Assembly (NCBI GenBank): GCA_016710765.1
Contig: JADJUJ010000012.1
Coordinates: forward strand, 62,001-126,000
From: Lewinellaceae bacterium
Lineage (GTDB): Bacteria; Bacteroidota; Bacteroidia; Chitinophagales; Saprospiraceae
Direction of reading: 5' to 3'
DNA length: 64,000 bases
A program made the translations under genes and the position numbers. Under the pieces are notes generated by a model, which was not told the origin of the DNA, did not search any database, and saw nothing but the letters and a program-made list of their open reading frames with translations. Of the stretch, positions 63,029 to 64,000 are shown one piece after another. The first letter of the stretch is position 1; each line of letters begins with the position of its first letter.

Positions 63029-63504
63029 ATGCATCAGGTCCCCAAAATTGTCCGGTTAACAGACAAACTACTCGTTGGTTTGCACCGCAAGATGACATTT
63101 TTGAGGACAAAACACCGGAACTTTGGCAGTCCTTTATGCCACGCAGATGGGAGATCAGGCACCGGTTAAATACGGATCTGATCTCGATGCAGATTTACCC
63201 TTCAGGTTTCGATTTTAAACCAGATATCCCATTTGAAAAATGGGCCGTTGCCGAAGTAAGCACGCTGGAACTGATACCCGAAGGCATGGACGCGTTTAAC
63301 CTGAAATCCGGACTGTATGCTGTATTTATCCATAAAGGCAGCCAAAAAGACCTGCGCACCTTTCAATACATCTTTGAAACATGGCTGCCAGCATCAGACT
63401 TCAGGTTGGACCAGCGGCCGCATATTGAGGTATTGGGCGAACACTACCGCATCAACGATCCAAATGCAAGGGAGGAAATCTGGGTTACTGTTCAACACAA
63501 ATGA
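63029..63504 (+). CDS. GyrI-like/AraC effector-binding-domain protein (frameshifted N-terminus)
   Basis: The true start is an ATG at 63029 (MHQVPKIVRLTDKLLVGLHRKMTF). The frame is lost at a run of five T (63098-63102). A sixth T gives MTFFEDKTPELWQSFMPRRWEIRHRLNTD, joining the long open frame 63136-63504. The whole protein is about 158 residues, the size of stand-alone GyrI-like domains: KMTF....LW..FMPRR near residue 22-40, LISMQIYPSGFDFKPDIPFEKWAVAEV in the middle and LRTFQYIFETWLPASDFRLDQRPHIEVLGEHY at the end. The domain binds small hydrophobic effectors in AraC regulators; stand-alone forms can hydrolyse or sequester toxicants. Cytosolic; ligand unknown. Confidence 0.82.
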
Positions 63505-63515
63505 GTTAAATCGGA

Positions 63516-64000
63516 CTATTTTGGTTGCTTCGGCAGTTTTACCGTGAAGGTTGTGCCCTTTCCTGGCTCCGATTTTTTTACATAAATTTTGCCGCTGTGG
63601 TATTGTTCCATGATGCGCTTGGAGAGCGATAGCCCAAGCCCCCAACCCCTGGTTTTGGTGGAATAGCCAGGTTTGAAAATGGTTTTTATCCGGTTGGCAG
63701 GAATGCCTTTCCCAGTGTCGGATATATCGAAGCAGTAAAATTCGGGTTCTTCGTACAGCACGGCGGTAATCACCCCTATCCCCTCTTCCATTGCGTCTAT
63801 GGCATTGCGCAACAAGTTCTCCACCACCCAGTCAAAGAGGTGCGGATTAATGTACACGGTAGCTTCAGGATATTCATTTGGATTAGGAAAATCGAACGTA
63901 ACCCTTCGCGGCGCGCGGCGCTGCATGTATTCCCGGTTTTTTTCCAGCTGCTCGTACAGGTTAAAAGGGCGGAGTTCCGGCTGCGCGCCAATTTTTGAAA
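63516..64000 (-). CDS. Sensor histidine kinase, C-terminal ATPase domain (gene runs off the window end)
   Basis: The frame is open from the stop at 63516 to the window edge, giving 161 residues with the N-terminus missing. The HATPase_c core is complete: the N box VVENLLRNAIDAMEEG, G1 FDISDTGKGIP, F box KTIFKPGYSTK and G2 RGWGLGLSLSKRIMEQYHSGKIYV, ending in a short tail. It is the ATP-binding half of a two-component sensor kinase. The phospho-acceptor His and sensor domain lie beyond the window, so the signal is unknown. It converges with the GyrI-like gene, 11 bp between the two stops. Confidence 0.9.
   Translation of the reverse strand, partial: SKIGAQPELRPFNLYEQLEKNREYMQRRAPRRVTFDFPNPNEYPEATVYINPHLFDWVVENLLRNAIDAMEEGIGVITAVLYEEPEFYCFDISDTGKGIPANRIKTIFKPGYSTKTRGWGLGLSLSKRIMEQYHSGKIYVKKSEPGKGTTFTVKLPKQPK

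Overview
The window looks like a chromosomal piece of a Bacteroidota bacterium of the Saprospiria type (Haliscomenobacter/Lewinella-like). This rests on very large secreted proteins with LamG, HYR, FnIII-like and Asp-box modules ending in type IX secretion (T9SS) sorting domains, on TAnnTTTG -7 promoter boxes without Shine-Dalgarno sites, and on lipoproteins and SusF-like modules. Base composition is near 50% GC. Genus assignment is inference.

Layout. 1-8.9 kb: three consecutive minus-strand surface-protein genes, the middle one (about 2,260 residues) broken by three frameshifts and a stop codon. 9.2-16.5 kb: a HAD phosphatase, a DbpA-like DEAD-box helicase, an Asp-box T9SS protein and a membrane glycosyltransferase. 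16.6-23.9 kb: a 2,442-residue LamG/PKD/HYR/Cys-rich T9SS protein. 24.4-32.4 kb: small exported proteins and lipoproteins, a VOC protein, a HabA-like membrane protein, and an FAD oxidoreductase with a polyferredoxin. 32.8-41 kb is accessory: palindromic repeats, galT, a broken SusF-like gene, a MoxR-like ATPase lacking its P-loop, an IS630-type transposase relic carrying a palindromic insertion, a group II intron without ORF, and a one-gene segment between perfect 44-bp direct repeats beside tRNA-Leu(CAG). 41-51.5 kb is housekeeping: CnoX-like thioredoxin, SNF2 helicase, thioredoxin-fold proteins, a zinc-ribbon protein, a Nif3-like protein, TatA, and DnaB with a 422-residue intein, followed by a cluster of DnaA boxes. 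51.7-64 kb: a DUF4348-like lipoprotein, an AddA/UvrD-type helicase, a gingipain-type (C25) T9SS protease, a short T9SS protein with a palindromic operator-like site, TruB, a choice-of-anchor-B T9SS protein, a GyrI-like protein and the end of a histidine kinase.

The most unusual feature is a set of seven palindromic elements of about 150-167 bp. Family A has four copies, family B two, element C one. Their terminal inverted repeats match within each element. Across family A the arms differ between copies while pairing is kept. Element C lies inside a transposase gene, so such elements can insert.

Many genes carry single-base frameshifts, most in homopolymers and each repairable by one base. 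This is most simply explained by uncorrected long-read consensus errors, so those genes are probably intact in the organism; I list them as genes and describe the breaks. Nothing here was checked by database search.
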